From: DASYXW01 sp035934405
GTDB taxonomy: Bacteria; Acidobacteriota; Terriglobia; UBA7540
Direction: 5' to 3'
Assembly (NCBI GenBank): GCA_035934405.1
Contig: DASYXW010000074.1
Coordinates: 1 to 64,000, forward strand
Length of the DNA stretch: 64,000 bases
Shown in pieces: positions 42,292 to 51,729 of this stretch; positions within the stretch are counted from its first letter, which is position 1; each line of letters opens with the position of its first letter. The position numbers and the translations under genes are program-made. The notes beneath the pieces were generated by a model. It ran no database searches. It saw only the letters and a list, made by a program, of their open reading frames with translations, and was not told the DNA's origin.

Positions 42292-43191
42292 TTACGCCCT
42301 CTGTGCTTGCAGCATGCCCTGAGCGACGAGAACCTTCTCAAGCTTGGCACGATTCTCCGGCTGCATCGGCACCATCGGCAGTCGGTAAACTTCCTCGATC
42401 ATACCCATCATGGCGAGCGCCGCCTTCACAGGGATCGGGCTCGTCTCAATGAAGTTCACCTGCATTAGCGGCAGAAGCTCGAAATGCAGCTTCCGCGCTT
42501 CATCGTAACGCCCGTCAAGGCACAGATGCGTGAGGCGCGTCATCGGAGCCGGGATTTCGTTCGAGGCCACAGAGATTACGCCGCAAGCGCCCAGGGCCAT
42601 CAGCGGAAACGTGAAGGCATCGTCGCCCGAGAGCACCTTGAAACCCGGCGGGACGGCGCGCAGCACGTCCATCTGCTGCGTGATGCTGCCGGAGGCTTCC
42701 TTAACGCCGATGATGTTTGGAATCTGCCCCAGGCGCGCCACGGTTGCCGGCTCGATGTTCGACGACGTCCGTCCCGGCACGTTGTAAAGGATGACGGGCA
42801 GGTCCGTGGACTCCGCGATGGCCTGGAAATGCTGGAAGAGGCCTTCCTGAGTCGGCTTGTTGTAGTACGGCGCGACGGAAAGGACGGCCTGCACGCCGAG
42901 CTTGCAGACTTCCTGGGCGAGTTCGGTAAGTTTCCGGGTGTTGTTTCCGCCAACTCCCGCAACCACCGGAACCTTCCCTGCGGCTTCCTGCATTACGAGG
43001 CGGATGACGTTCAGGTACTCGCCGTGCTCCAGTGTTGGCGTCTCACCGGTGGTGCCGCAGGGGACGAGGAAGTCGATCCCCTCGCGGAGCTGAAAGGCCA
43101 CCAGCCGTCGCAACGCGTCTTCGTCAACCGAGCCATCCCGGCGGAAGGGTGTGACCAGCGCCGTCCCGCAGCCTTTGAGATCAAGGTTCAT
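42292..43191 (-). CDS. dapA: 4-hydroxy-tetrahydrodipicolinate synthase
   Basis: This 299-residue TIM-barrel aldolase condenses pyruvate with aspartate semialdehyde. Schiff-base Lys164 is in IIGVKEASG, Tyr137 in VILYNVPGRT and CGTTGETPTL near 45-54, all diagnostic. ATG 43191 is chosen (GGAG upstream); an in-frame TTG at 43209 would add six residues. Follows dapB by 24 bases. Confidence 0.95.
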   Translation of the reverse strand: MNLDLKGCGTALVTPFRRDGSVDEDALRRLVAFQLREGIDFLVPCGTTGETPTLEHGEYLNVIRLVMQEAAGKVPVVAGVGGNNTRKLTELAQEVCKLGVQAVLSVAPYYNKPTQEGLFQHFQAIAESTDLPVILYNVPGRTSSNIEPATVARLGQIPNIIGVKEASGSITQQMDVLRAVPPGFKVLSGDDAFTFPLMALGACGVISVASNEIPAPMTRLTHLCLDGRYDEARKLHFELLPLMQVNFIETSPIPVKAALAMMGMIEEVYRLPMVPMQPENRAKLEKVLVAQGMLQAQRA

Positions 43192-43215
43192 CAGTGTCAC
43201 CTGCTCCAAGCTAAG

Positions 43216-43959
43216 CTATAAATCCGTTAGAACGTCGGCAAAGCTGAACAATCCCTTCTTGCCTACTACCCATCGCGCAGCATAGAGCGTGCCCTCGGCA
43301 AAACCCTGGCGACTACGCGCCGTGTGCCGCAGGATCACCGTGTCGGACTCGGAATCGAAGCCCAGCTCGTGTGTACCGGGCGCGTAGCCGGCCCGAACGC
43401 TCGAGACCGGAATCTCCTGGGGCCCGGCGCGCGGCGCGGCGGCCTGGAGGCACTTCTCGATCTCGAGCGCGGTTCCGGACGGCGCGTCTTTCTTGGAACG
43501 GTGGTGCGTCTCCGTGATGTAAGGCTGGTACATCGGGAAGCCCGCAAAAATCCTGGCTGCGGCTTCGGCGGCGCGATAGAAAAGTTGGACGCCGATCGAA
43601 AAGTTCGCCGCATACACCATTCCGATGCCGGCGCCTTCCACCACTCGGCGAACCTCATCGAAGTGCTGGCTCCAGCCCGTTGTGCCCACCACGAGATTAC
43701 ACCCCAGAGCCGCCACCTTCCGGACGTTTTCCTCGACCGCCGCCGGCGTGGTGAAGTCCAGACAGACGTCAATATCCTGGAAATCCTCGGCAACGATGCT
43801 ATGGCGCTCTACGGCCCCCGCGACCGCCGGACTCGACTCGGAGGTCACAACCAACCGCACCTCGAAGCCGCGTAGCGGCGCCAGCTGGGAGATGCCCTTC
43901 CCCATCTTGCCGTAACCGAGCAGGGCCAGGTTCAGGGATGGCGCGTTCTCACTTTGCAT
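43216..43959 (-). CDS. dapB: 4-hydroxy-tetrahydrodipicolinate reductase
   Basis: This 247-residue reductase of the DAP pathway has the Rossmann start LALLGYGKMGKGI, the DapB linker CLDFTTPAAV and VVGTTGWS, the NFSIGVQLF strand, and ITETHHRSKKDAPSGTA with the catalytic His-His and Lys. It heads the dapB-dapA-PEP-mutase operon. A strong extended -10 lies upstream at 43999-44007. Confidence 0.95.
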   Translation of the reverse strand: MQSENAPSLNLALLGYGKMGKGISQLAPLRGFEVRLVVTSESSPAVAGAVERHSIVAEDFQDIDVCLDFTTPAAVEENVRKVAALGCNLVVGTTGWSQHFDEVRRVVEGAGIGMVYAANFSIGVQLFYRAAEAAARIFAGFPMYQPYITETHHRSKKDAPSGTALEIEKCLQAAAPRAGPQEIPVSSVRAGYAPGTHELGFDSESDTVILRHTARSRQGFAEGTLYAARWVVGKKGLFSFADVLTDL

Positions 43960-43998
43960 AAGCGTTTCGGCGCCTGCCCTCCAGGCGCACGTTGCGAC

Positions 43999-44007
43999 AT
44001 TATAGCA
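43999..44007 (-). promoter_or_regulatory. Extended -10 promoter of the dapB operon
   Basis: On the minus strand TGCTATAAT (TGn plus perfect TATAAT) is 40 bases before the dapB ATG. No strong -35 is needed for an extended -10 and none is seen. Confidence 0.6.
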
Positions 44008-44057
44008 GTGCGATTCGGCGGCGACTCTGGTTCATCGACCTTTTGCGTCGTTTTCTC

Positions 44058-44086
44058 TTGACAAGCCTCGGAGCGCCCGGTACACA
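44058..44086 (+). promoter_or_regulatory. Possible promoter, divergent from dapB
   Basis: A perfect TTGACA (44058-44063), a 17-base spacer, then TACACA (44081-44086). It lies 54 bases before the next plus-strand gene. Confidence 0.4.
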
Positions 44087-44139
44087 GAGAAATAGCGCCA
44101 TTTTTATGAAAGATTTACACCTGAGGCGGACTCATTATC

Positions 44140-45444
44140 TTGACGGTGCCTATTCCACGCTCAGCCGGATGGATATCGCGCGCGCGCTCACGATTGTGGG
44201 CCGGAGCGCGCTCGAATAGTGGCCGCGGTTGGCTCCGGAATCCTGGCCAGGGAGCCCGGGCCGCGGCGGGCCTGGTGGTCTTCTCTCTTTCTCAATCGTT
44301 GGCCACGGCCTCGGGCAGTGGCGCTCCTCCCCTTCAATTCTCCATCTCGGTCGAGCAGCCGGCGCTCACCTTCCCTTTTCCTGCTCGTGTCAAACTGCGT
44401 CTTCACAATTCCGGCACGGTCCCTCTGTGGCTCTACCGTCACGTTCGCGACCCGCTGGTGGTGGCCCGAACAGCATCACGCCGGGAAGATTCAAGCGAGC
44501 GGCTGGCCACGACCACGGGAGGTTCGACGCTGGCGGTACGCCTTGAAGCTGCCGCGGCGCAGCCCAGCGGGAGCACGCCGACGCCGCACCCGGCACAGGC
44601 GACGGTTCTCGAAAATGTCGGGCTCCCGCATCCGAAGCTCGTCAAGCTCCTGCCCGGCGCGGACTACGAGGAAACCGCCATCGTCCAACTGCTTCCCGCT
44701 CGGACGTCCAGAGACGGCAAAGACGAACCCATCTGGGGCGATTATCGCCTGTCGGCCACTTACGCGGAGCAGTTCTCAAACGCCAGTGAAATCGCGCGAG
44801 ACCTGGGCCTCACCGTGTGGCAAGGTGAAGTCGCGAGCAACACGGTTGGGATTCACCTGGCCGCGCCGGCGGCAAGCGCTATCGGCTCGGCGGACGGCGC
44901 AGTGATGGACGCCCAGGGCAGGCCGCTTGGAGAAATGCTCGTCTCGTTGAGCGACCGGCAGGAACGCCTCGTCGCCCAGACGCGAACCGACCCCGCAGGG
45001 CGGTTTCGGTTCGCGCACCTGCCCCTGGATCTCTACTGGGTGACGGCGCGGCGCGAGGATTCGTCCGTGGACACGGCTACTTTCCAGCATGCGGAGTTGA
45101 CGACGGCGGCTCCCGCCGAGGAGATGAAGCTGGTGGTGCTGCCGCCCGAAGTCTACGAGCCGAAGCAGATGCTGCGCAAGCCGGTGCTCGTTCGGGTCAC
45201 CGGCCGGGACGGCGCGCCCGCCGCGAGAGTCGCGCTGGAGATTGTCTGGTCAAGCGGAACCGTCCTCGACAACGTCAAGGGCGAAACCTCGGCGGACGGT
45301 GTCGCGGCCCTGGACCTCTTGCCTGGCAGGAATTACGTTACACTCAAGAAGCGCGGCTGCGCCAAGCAGGAAGCGCGCGTGGACGTGGCCGAAGGCGGCG
45401 GCATCGACGACGCCGCGCTGGCTTTGGATTGCGCGCGCCATTAA
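44140..45444 (+). CDS. Exported protein with a carboxypeptidase-regulatory-like domain
   Basis: This protein of about 434 residues has an Arg-rich n-region and hydrophobic signal (about 40-56). An Ig-like N-terminal half follows (FSISVEQPALTFPFPARVKL), then a carboxypeptidase-regulatory-like segment (about 245-330: GAVMDAQGRPLGEMLVSLSD, AGRFRFAHLPLDLYWVTA) and a C-terminal Ig-like strand set. No catalytic motif is visible, so it is probably a surface or adhesion-type protein. The start is uncertain: TTG 44140 or GTG 44146, with GAGGCGGA upstream. A PD40 protein follows after 16 bases. Confidence 0.7.
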   Translation: MTVPIPRSAGWISRARSRLWAGARSNSGRGWLRNPGQGARAAAGLVVFSLSQSLATASGSGAPPLQFSISVEQPALTFPFPARVKLRLHNSGTVPLWLYRHVRDPLVVARTASRREDSSERLATTTGGSTLAVRLEAAAAQPSGSTPTPHPAQATVLENVGLPHPKLVKLLPGADYEETAIVQLLPARTSRDGKDEPIWGDYRLSATYAEQFSNASEIARDLGLTVWQGEVASNTVGIHLAAPAASAIGSADGAVMDAQGRPLGEMLVSLSDRQERLVAQTRTDPAGRFRFAHLPLDLYWVTARREDSSVDTATFQHAELTTAAPAEEMKLVVLPPEVYEPKQMLRKPVLVRVTGRDGAPAARVALEIVWSSGTVLDNVKGETSADGVAALDLLPGRNYVTLKKRGCAKQEARVDVAEGGGIDDAALALDCARH

Positions 45445-45460
45445 CGGAATCGGAGAGCTG

Positions 45461-46621
45461 ATGATCTCGCCCTCAAGAGAAATTCACCCAAAATCGCGAC
45501 GTTTATGGATCGTATGGCCGCTTCTCCTACCGTTGGCTCTTGCCGGCGGACGCTTGGCGGCGCAGCACGCAGCCCAGCCGCAGAAGCCGAAAGCAGGCTC
45601 CTCCGGCCTTAGTGGAGTCGGCCCCGTGGTCCACGGCACTCCCGACGATCCACTGCGCGATCCGCGCGAAGTTCATCTGCGCCACGTGAATCAGTTGACC
45701 TTCGGTGGACAGAACGCCGAGGCTTACTTCAGCTACGACGGCAAGCGGCTCATCTTCCAGTCCACGCGGCCGCCTTACGAGTGCGACCAGATGTTCGTGA
45801 TGAACGCCGACGGCTCGAACGTTCACCTGGTGTCGACCGGCAAGGGCCGCACGACGTGCGGCTATTTCTATCCCGATGGCAAACACATCCTCTACGCTTC
45901 GACGCACCTCACGAGCCCGGCGTGTCCGCCGCGGCCCGATTACTCCCACGGCTACGTCTGGGGCGTTTACTCGTCGTTCCGAATTTTCTACGCCACTGAC
46001 TCCGGCCGCGCCCTGAAGCAGCTCGGGCCAGACCAGGGTTACAACGCCGAGGCCACGCTTTCAGCGGATGGGAAGAAGATCGTCTTCACGTCTTCGCGCG
46101 ACGGCGACCTGGACATTTACACCATGAACCCGGACGGAAGCAACGTCCGGCGGCTGACCCGCACGCTCGGCTACGACGGAGGCCCGTTCTTTTCTCCTGA
46201 CGGCCGATGGATCGTGTACCGCGCCCACCATCCGACCGCGCCGGACGAAGTGGCGCGATACAAGTCACTGCTGGCGCACGATCTTGTGGCGCCGCTGCAG
46301 ATGGATCTCTACGTCATGCGCGCCGATGGCTCCGAGCAAAGGCAAATCACACGGCTGGGCGAGGCCAGCTTCGCCCCATCATTCTTCCCCGACAGCCGGC
46401 GCATCATCTTCGCCTCGAACTACGAGTCCGCGGGCAGCAGCCTGTTCGCACTCTACACGGTCGACCGCGACGGCGAGCATCTCGAGCGCGTGACCTTCGC
46501 CGGAGGGTTCGACGCCTTTCCGATGTTCTCGCCCGACGGAAAGAAGCTCGTGTTCGCTTCCAACCGCAATGCCAAAGCGCCGCACGAGATCAACATTTTC
46601 ATTGCCGATTGGGTGCCATGA
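45461..46621 (+). CDS. Exported TolB-like PD40 beta-propeller protein
   Basis: This 386-residue protein has an N-terminal signal (about 18-34) and six or so PD40/TolB blades (EAYFSYDGKRLIFQSTR, FVMNADGSNVHLVS, ATLSADGKKIVFTSSRDGD, IYTMNPDGSNVRRLTR, MFSPDGKKLVFASNRN). PD40 proteins form propellers for protein-protein contacts in the periplasm. ATG 45461 follows CGGAGAG. No peptidase domain follows, so it is not a DPP/tricorn enzyme. Confidence 0.85.
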   Translation: MISPSREIHPKSRRLWIVWPLLLPLALAGGRLAAQHAAQPQKPKAGSSGLSGVGPVVHGTPDDPLRDPREVHLRHVNQLTFGGQNAEAYFSYDGKRLIFQSTRPPYECDQMFVMNADGSNVHLVSTGKGRTTCGYFYPDGKHILYASTHLTSPACPPRPDYSHGYVWGVYSSFRIFYATDSGRALKQLGPDQGYNAEATLSADGKKIVFTSSRDGDLDIYTMNPDGSNVRRLTRTLGYDGGPFFSPDGRWIVYRAHHPTAPDEVARYKSLLAHDLVAPLQMDLYVMRADGSEQRQITRLGEASFAPSFFPDSRRIIFASNYESAGSSLFALYTVDRDGEHLERVTFAGGFDAFPMFSPDGKKLVFASNRNAKAPHEINIFIADWVP

Positions 46622-46622
46622 A

Positions 46623-46653
46623 GAACAGAAGGCAGCAGGCAGTGAGCAGCAGG
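46623..46653. repeat. Short 7-mer array
   Basis: GAACAGA, AGGCAGC, AGGCAGT, GAGCAGC and AGGC run in phase immediately after the stop of the PD40 gene, in the gap before the convergent hydrolase gene. Confidence 0.55.
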
Positions 46654-46687
46654 CTTTCGCGCAGCAGCTGACGGACTCGCGCCCTGC

Positions 46688-47638
46688 TCAGCGAAGGCTC
46701 TGATTGAAGAATTGAGCGACCCTTTGAACGTATGCAGACGGGTTCGCCGCGTACGCCCCGGCGTGGTTGGCGCCCGCGACTTCCCACATCTCGGCCGAAG
46801 GATCCGCTGCCTTCAGCGCCCGCGCGTTCTCGATGGGCACGAGCGTATCGGCCGTGCCGTGGATGATCAACACGGCTCGCGGCGGAATCCGGCCGATCTG
46901 GTCCACCGGCCGAACCTGGCGCACGTCGTCAGCGAACAAGAGTCTCCCCACAAAAAGCGTGCCGGGTAGAAAGAAATTCGGCAGATGGCTCGCTTTGCGC
47001 CACCGCGCCTGAACGAGCGGGTAGACCGCGGCGTAGCCGCTGTCCTCGACCACTGCGTTGATGTCCGGGTCGCCAGCGGCGGCGTAGATGGCGGCGGCGG
47101 CGCCCATCGAGACGCCCAGGACACCGATCGAGCCTGCCTGGAAGCCTTGGGTCTTGACCCAATCGGCTGCGCCCTCGATGTCGCGCGCCTCGGCGGGTCC
47201 AAAGGTCATGCGGGCGTTGCCGCTGCGGCCGTGGCCGCGCAGGTCAATCATCAGGACGGCGAAACCCTGAGCCGTTTGAGAGCCGGTTGCCGATGCGAGG
47301 GTCGCGGCGAATTCCACGAAGCGGCCGTCGAATTCATCCGTACGGCTCGCGTCCTTGCCGTGAACCAGCACCACGGCCTGATGACTCTGGCTGCGCGGAA
47401 TATACCAGGCGGAGATCTCCACGTCGCCGCCGCGCGCCATGAACCGTACGGCCTGGTAAGAAGCATGGTAGGTGTCCGGGGTAATGTCCCCGGAAAAGTG
47501 ACGCTGCGGAGTGGTTAACACGGTGGCTGCCACGATGCCGATACCCAGGTAGACCCCAGCCGCCAGGACGGCGAGCGCAAGCGCCCAGCGCCAGGGACGG
47601 CCAGCACGCGAACGGGCTCTGCGAGTTCGAATAGGCAT
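46688..47638 (-). CDS. Membrane-anchored alpha/beta hydrolase
   Basis: This 316-residue protein has an N-terminal membrane helix (about 15-37) and an alpha/beta-hydrolase domain: AVVLVHGKDASR (oxyanion), IDLRGHGRSG, nucleophile elbow GVSMGAA, acid region AVLIIHGTADTLVP and His in GANHAGAY. Dienelactone-hydrolase/S9-like esterase family; substrate unknown. Convergent with the PD40 gene. Confidence 0.87.
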   Translation of the reverse strand: MPIRTRRARSRAGRPWRWALALAVLAAGVYLGIGIVAATVLTTPQRHFSGDITPDTYHASYQAVRFMARGGDVEISAWYIPRSQSHQAVVLVHGKDASRTDEFDGRFVEFAATLASATGSQTAQGFAVLMIDLRGHGRSGNARMTFGPAEARDIEGAADWVKTQGFQAGSIGVLGVSMGAAAAIYAAAGDPDINAVVEDSGYAAVYPLVQARWRKASHLPNFFLPGTLFVGRLLFADDVRQVRPVDQIGRIPPRAVLIIHGTADTLVPIENARALKAADPSAEMWEVAGANHAGAYAANPSAYVQRVAQFFNQSLR

Positions 47639-47664
47639 CAGCGGGGCCGCGGACGACCTGTGGA

Positions 47665-48714
47665 CTAACGCAACTCTTCCATCACTTCATCGAGCGCGCT
47701 CTGCGGCGGGCGGACGCGCGATTCGGGCAGGGTGGCCAGCGGCTCTTCAACCATGTTGAGGATGTCCAGAAAGTTTTGCCGTGCGGTGTCCACATAGAAA
47801 AGGCCGGTGACCACTTCACCGGTTTCGTGCGAATCGGTCAGCACGCGCAAAGCGGCGGACCGGTCAGTGGGGTCATAGTCGTGACCGAGCTTCTTGAGCA
47901 GCAGGTGCGAGCCGTCGTGCAGGGTAATGTCCGTGGTCGAGCCGGGATCATAGTCCACCGAGATGTCCTCGAAGAAAGGAACAAAGCTGATGTCTTCGAG
48001 CGGGTCGTCGTGATCCTTCACGTAAGCGTAACTTTTCGTCGAGCCCTCATGGTCGTTGAAGGTGACGCAGGGCGAGATGACGTCGAGCATCACGGTGCCG
48101 TTGTGGGCCACGGCGCCTTCGAGCAACGCCAGCAACTGGCGCTTGTCGCCTGAGAAGGACCGGGCTACATAAGTAGCCCCGAGCAGGATGGCGAGGGCGC
48201 AAGTGTCGATGGGCGGAAGATCATTGATGACGCCGGTCTTGAGCTTCGAGCCCAGGTCGGCGGTGGCGGAGAACTGGCCCTTGGTCAAGCCATAGCAGCC
48301 GTTATCCTCGATGATGTAGATGACCGGCAGATTGCGGCGCATGAGGTGCACGAACTGGCCGACGCCGATGGAGGCGGTGTCGCCGTCGCCCGAGACGCCC
48401 ACCGCGATCAGGTTGCGGTTGGCCAGCATGGCGCCTGTCGCGACCGAAGGCATGCGTCCGTGCACGGCGTTGAAGCCGTGCGCGCTGCGCAGGAAGTAAG
48501 CGGGGCTCTTCGACGAGCATCCGATGCCGGAGAGCTTGGCGACGCGCCAGGGCTCGACGCCCAACTCGTAAAACGCCTCGATGATGCGCTCGCTGATGGC
48601 GTTGTGGCCGCAGCCGGCGCACAGCGTCGTCTTGTTGCCTTTGTACGCGGCTTGCTCGAGACCGATGCGGTTCACCTTTTTCGGCGGCGCCGGGGGAAGT
48701 GTGGTGGTAGCCAT
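47665..48714 (-). CDS. korB: 2-oxoacid:ferredoxin oxidoreductase beta subunit
   Basis: This 349-residue ThDP-binding subunit has CAGCGHNAI near the N-terminus, GIGCSS, the ThDP motif GDGDTASIG (with IEDNGCYGLTKGQ) and GATYVARS. Together with KorA it oxidises 2-oxoglutarate (or another 2-oxoacid) to the acyl-CoA with reduced ferredoxin. No 4Fe-4S ferredoxin domain is fused. ATG 48714 is preferred to an upstream start. A small coiled-coil gene separates it from korA. Confidence 0.92.
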   Translation of the reverse strand: MATTTLPPAPPKKVNRIGLEQAAYKGNKTTLCAGCGHNAISERIIEAFYELGVEPWRVAKLSGIGCSSKSPAYFLRSAHGFNAVHGRMPSVATGAMLANRNLIAVGVSGDGDTASIGVGQFVHLMRRNLPVIYIIEDNGCYGLTKGQFSATADLGSKLKTGVINDLPPIDTCALAILLGATYVARSFSGDKRQLLALLEGAVAHNGTVMLDVISPCVTFNDHEGSTKSYAYVKDHDDPLEDISFVPFFEDISVDYDPGSTTDITLHDGSHLLLKKLGHDYDPTDRSAALRVLTDSHETGEVVTGLFYVDTARQNFLDILNMVEEPLATLPESRVRPPQSALDEVMEELR

Positions 48715-48768
48715 GGTCAGTTCTGTACCTCCTGAGGCATGTCGAATCTTTGAGGGCTTCAACGACCC

Positions 48769-49011
48769 TTAGTTCTTGACCAGAGGATGTTCGAGACGGT
48801 CAAGCCGTTCGTCGATACGCCGCAGCTCAGCCCGGATCCAGTCCTTCAGATCGTCAAAACGTTTGTCGATGGCGGCGAAGCGGGTCTCCATCTCCCGGCG
48901 AAGAGATTCCATCGCCCGGCGAAGCGACTCCACCTCGCGGTGATTGAAATAGAAACCCAGGATGTACCCGACCACGATAATCGCGGTTGCAGCCCAAATT
49001 TGGCTATTCAC
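48769..49011 (-). CDS. Small membrane-anchored coiled-coil protein between korA and korB
   Basis: This 80-residue protein has one N-terminal transmembrane helix (about 6-22), then an amphipathic, highly charged heptad coil (ESLRRAMESLRREMETRFAA, then DKRFDDLKDWIRAELRRI). Related small proteins with this layout occur in many genomes but have no named function. Six bases after the korA stop and 54 before korB, it is embedded in the operon. Confidence 0.75.
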   Translation of the reverse strand: MNSQIWAATAIIVVGYILGFYFNHREVESLRRAMESLRREMETRFAAIDKRFDDLKDWIRAELRRIDERLDRLEHPLVKN

Positions 49012-49017
49012 GAAGGC

Positions 49018-50913
49018 TTACCTCCTCGCCGTTCGCGCTGGCGTTCGAGCGGATCTCTTAGTCAGCGGCGCCTCGCCGGTCTCCTGCTCCACAATGGAGT
49101 CGGTCACGCTGCGCGCGTCAATCGGCAGGCCGTTGTAGTGGCGAACGCTGCGCAACTTTTTCACTTCACCAGCATCGAGATCGAGCCGCAGCAGGTCGTA
49201 GAGCTGGCCGTCCCGGTTCTGCTCCACCACGTAAACGCGGGCGTGCCGATGGATAAAATCCTTCACGTCGTCGTTGAAGGGATAAGAGCGAACACGGCAG
49301 TAGCTGGTTTCGAGCGACTGCTCGCGCCTCAACTGGTCGAGGGTTTCGACGAGCGCCCAATGGCTGGTGCCGTAAGCGATGATGCCCACCTCGCTCGCCT
49401 CCGCTTCCGCAATCTCCGGACCGGGCACGAGCTTCCGCGCGGTCTCGAACTTGCGGTTGAGACGATCAACATTCTTGACATAGTCGTCGGGTTTCTCGCT
49501 GTAGATGGCGCGCTCATCATGCCCGCTTCCGCGCGTAAAGTATCCCGCCGCCGGGTGATTCGTCCCCGGCAGCGTCCGGTATCCAATGCCATCGCCGTCC
49601 ACGTCTGCGTAACGCGCAAAGCCGCCGAGGCGATTCAGATCTTCGGCGGTCAACACCTTGCCGCGCTTGATGGGCGTGGTGGGGTACGGGAACGGGTCCG
49701 CCATCCAGGTGTTCATCCCCAGATCGAGATCACTCATGACGAAGACGGGAGTCTGCAGCTCCTCGGCGAGGTTGAAGGCGTCCATCGCCATGCTGTAGCA
49801 CTCCTCGGGGGAACAAGGGAACAGTAACGGATGCTTGGTGTCGCCGTGCGAGAGCAACGCCGTCGAGAGGATGTCGCCCTGCGCGGTCCGCGTCGGCAGA
49901 CCGGTGGAGGGACCGACACGCTGAATGTCAAAAATCACGCCCGGCACTTCGGCGTAATATCCCAGACCTACGAACTCCGACATCAGTGAGACGCCCGGCC
50001 CGGCCGTCGAGGTCATGGCGCGCGCCCCCGCCCAGCCCGCTCCCACCACCATGCCGATGGCGGCGAGCTCGTCTTCAGCCTGCACAATCGCGAACGTCGC
50101 CCGCTGGGTCTCCGGGTCGATGCGGAACCGTTTCATGTAGCCGATGAGCGTTTCGCACACCGAAGACGACGGCGTGATGGGATACCAAGTCACCACCGTG
50201 ACGCCCGCGAACATGCACCCCAGGGCGGTGGCGGCATTGCCTTCGATCAGAATCTTGCCGGCGGTCGCATTCATCAGTTCGACGCGGAAACGGTCGCCCT
50301 TTTCCAGGTTTTTTTCGGCAAAATCGTAACCAGCCACCACGGCCTTGAAATTCATGTCTGCGGCTTTCACCTTCTTCTTAAACTGCTTGCGCAGTGCCTT
50401 CTCGATTTCCTCCATATCCACCCCGAGCAGCCTGGCCACCACGCCCACGTAAATCATGTTGCGAACCAGCTTCCGCAACTTCGCGTCGGGACACACCGGC
50501 GTCACGAGTTGGTCAAAGGGTACCGGGTAGAAAATCAAGTCGCTGCGGAAGCGATTGGCGGCGAGTTTCTCGTCGTAGACGCAGGCAGCGCCCGGATCGA
50601 GATTCTTCACATCTTCCTCGACCGTCTCCGGGTTCATCGCCACCAGGAAATCAATCTCCTTGCGCCGGCCGATGTACCCGTACTTCGAGGCGCGAATTGT
50701 GAACCAGGTGGGCAGGCCGGCGATGTTGGAGGGGAACATGTTCTTCCCCGAAACCGGAATGCCCATCTGGAAGATGGCGCGCAGCAACACCAGATTCGAG
50801 CTCTGACTGCCGGAGCCATTGACGGTGGCCACCTGAATGCTGAGATCGTTCACCATCCGCTGCCCGCCGATGGGTTCCTGGGTCTCGGTTATTGCAAATT
50901 CAGTCGTTGCCAT
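49018..50913 (-). CDS. korA: 2-oxoacid:ferredoxin oxidoreductase, fused gamma-alpha subunit
   Basis: This 631-residue subunit has an N-terminal gamma domain (about 20-210: VATVNGSGSQSSNLVLLRAI, FPSNIAGLPTWFTIR), a ThDP pyrimidine domain (about 230-420: GNAATALGCMFAGVTVVTWY, WAGARAMTSTAGPG, PTGLPTRTAQGD-like GLPTRTAQGD) and a C-terminal domain II. The fused order is standard for KorA. ATG 50913 follows GAAGAGGAG. Likely heads the korA-small gene-korB operon. Confidence 0.92.
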   Translation of the reverse strand: MATTEFAITETQEPIGGQRMVNDLSIQVATVNGSGSQSSNLVLLRAIFQMGIPVSGKNMFPSNIAGLPTWFTIRASKYGYIGRRKEIDFLVAMNPETVEEDVKNLDPGAACVYDEKLAANRFRSDLIFYPVPFDQLVTPVCPDAKLRKLVRNMIYVGVVARLLGVDMEEIEKALRKQFKKKVKAADMNFKAVVAGYDFAEKNLEKGDRFRVELMNATAGKILIEGNAATALGCMFAGVTVVTWYPITPSSSVCETLIGYMKRFRIDPETQRATFAIVQAEDELAAIGMVVGAGWAGARAMTSTAGPGVSLMSEFVGLGYYAEVPGVIFDIQRVGPSTGLPTRTAQGDILSTALLSHGDTKHPLLFPCSPEECYSMAMDAFNLAEELQTPVFVMSDLDLGMNTWMADPFPYPTTPIKRGKVLTAEDLNRLGGFARYADVDGDGIGYRTLPGTNHPAAGYFTRGSGHDERAIYSEKPDDYVKNVDRLNRKFETARKLVPGPEIAEAEASEVGIIAYGTSHWALVETLDQLRREQSLETSYCRVRSYPFNDDVKDFIHRHARVYVVEQNRDGQLYDLLRLDLDAGEVKKLRSVRHYNGLPIDARSVTDSIVEQETGEAPLTKRSARTPARTARR

Positions 50914-51729
50914 GAACTCCTCTTCCGTAAAGCGTGTCACAGCCGTAAGATGCTGCTTTGATTGACCGTTAGCGCGAACCCGCGCCTATTCTCCGGTTCG
51001 TTCCAGAAGTCTTTGCTGATTCTAAAGGACATTACAACTTCGAACGTTTGATTCTGATTATCGGGTTAGCTCCGGCACTGCCACTAAGCCTGTGTAAATG
51101 ATCGTGCTGGTGCGAAGACGGGCTTGCGGTCATGGCTCAAACCAGCTCGCCTCCAGCCGCTGGCAAATCGGGCCTGCTGCGTTCGAATTCAACTTACCTA
51201 CTTTCAGTAACATTCCCGGTTTAACCGTCATTCCTCCCTCTGTTCCGCTTTCATCCCCGGCACCGCCCGGGTGGAACGGCGGGTACCGGACCGTCAAGGT
51301 CTGCCCCTGAGACTTGGCGCCACAAGCTGCGGGCGGCTCGGTTTTTATTCGCCGGATCAAGCGTGATGATCATGTGCCATGATTCTCAGAAAGCGCCACC
51401 CTAGAATCGTTGGGCAACGGCAACCGAAAGCCCGAGAGCGCCAAGTCGACCGAGTTTTCCATCATAGATTTAGATGCTGGTTCCGCACCGGGTTGCCCAC
51501 ACTTTGTCTTGCCGGGCCAGACGGCTCCCAGCATACGATACTTCGCAGCTACAGTCCAGCGCCGCAGGGCGAATTGCCAGTTCAGATAGAATCCAGGCAG
51601 AATCCAGACGCAGTCCATTGACTCGTTGGACGGCTGGGCGCAGATTCGGGCCGCCAAGGTACCCAAACCAGCGGCAGGCGTGACCTTACCTGACGCAGCG
51701 GCAGGTGCTTGGGCAAGGAGGACCTAGCC
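50914..51729. other. Intergenic region, no convincing gene
   Basis: This 816-base region has only short frames without family features. It holds CTTTGCTGATTCTAAAGGAC at 51011 (near copy at 23296) and, at 51565-51617, the first copy of a direct repeat found again at 53061. The ribosome-binding site of the next gene (AAGGAGG, 51715-51721) is clear. Confidence 0.6.
51565..51617 (+). repeat. Direct repeat, left copy
   Basis: GGCGAATTGCCAGTTC.GATA and the following GAATCCAGACGCAGTCC are shared with 53061-53111. The two copies flank the secreted-protein gene at 51730. Small internal duplications (GAATCCAG twice here, GACGCAGT twice there) differ. Confidence 0.85.

Noticed and set aside
51098..51621. 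Small open frames in the korA-hydrolase gap
   Set aside because: No ribosome-binding sites and no protein-like composition on either strand.
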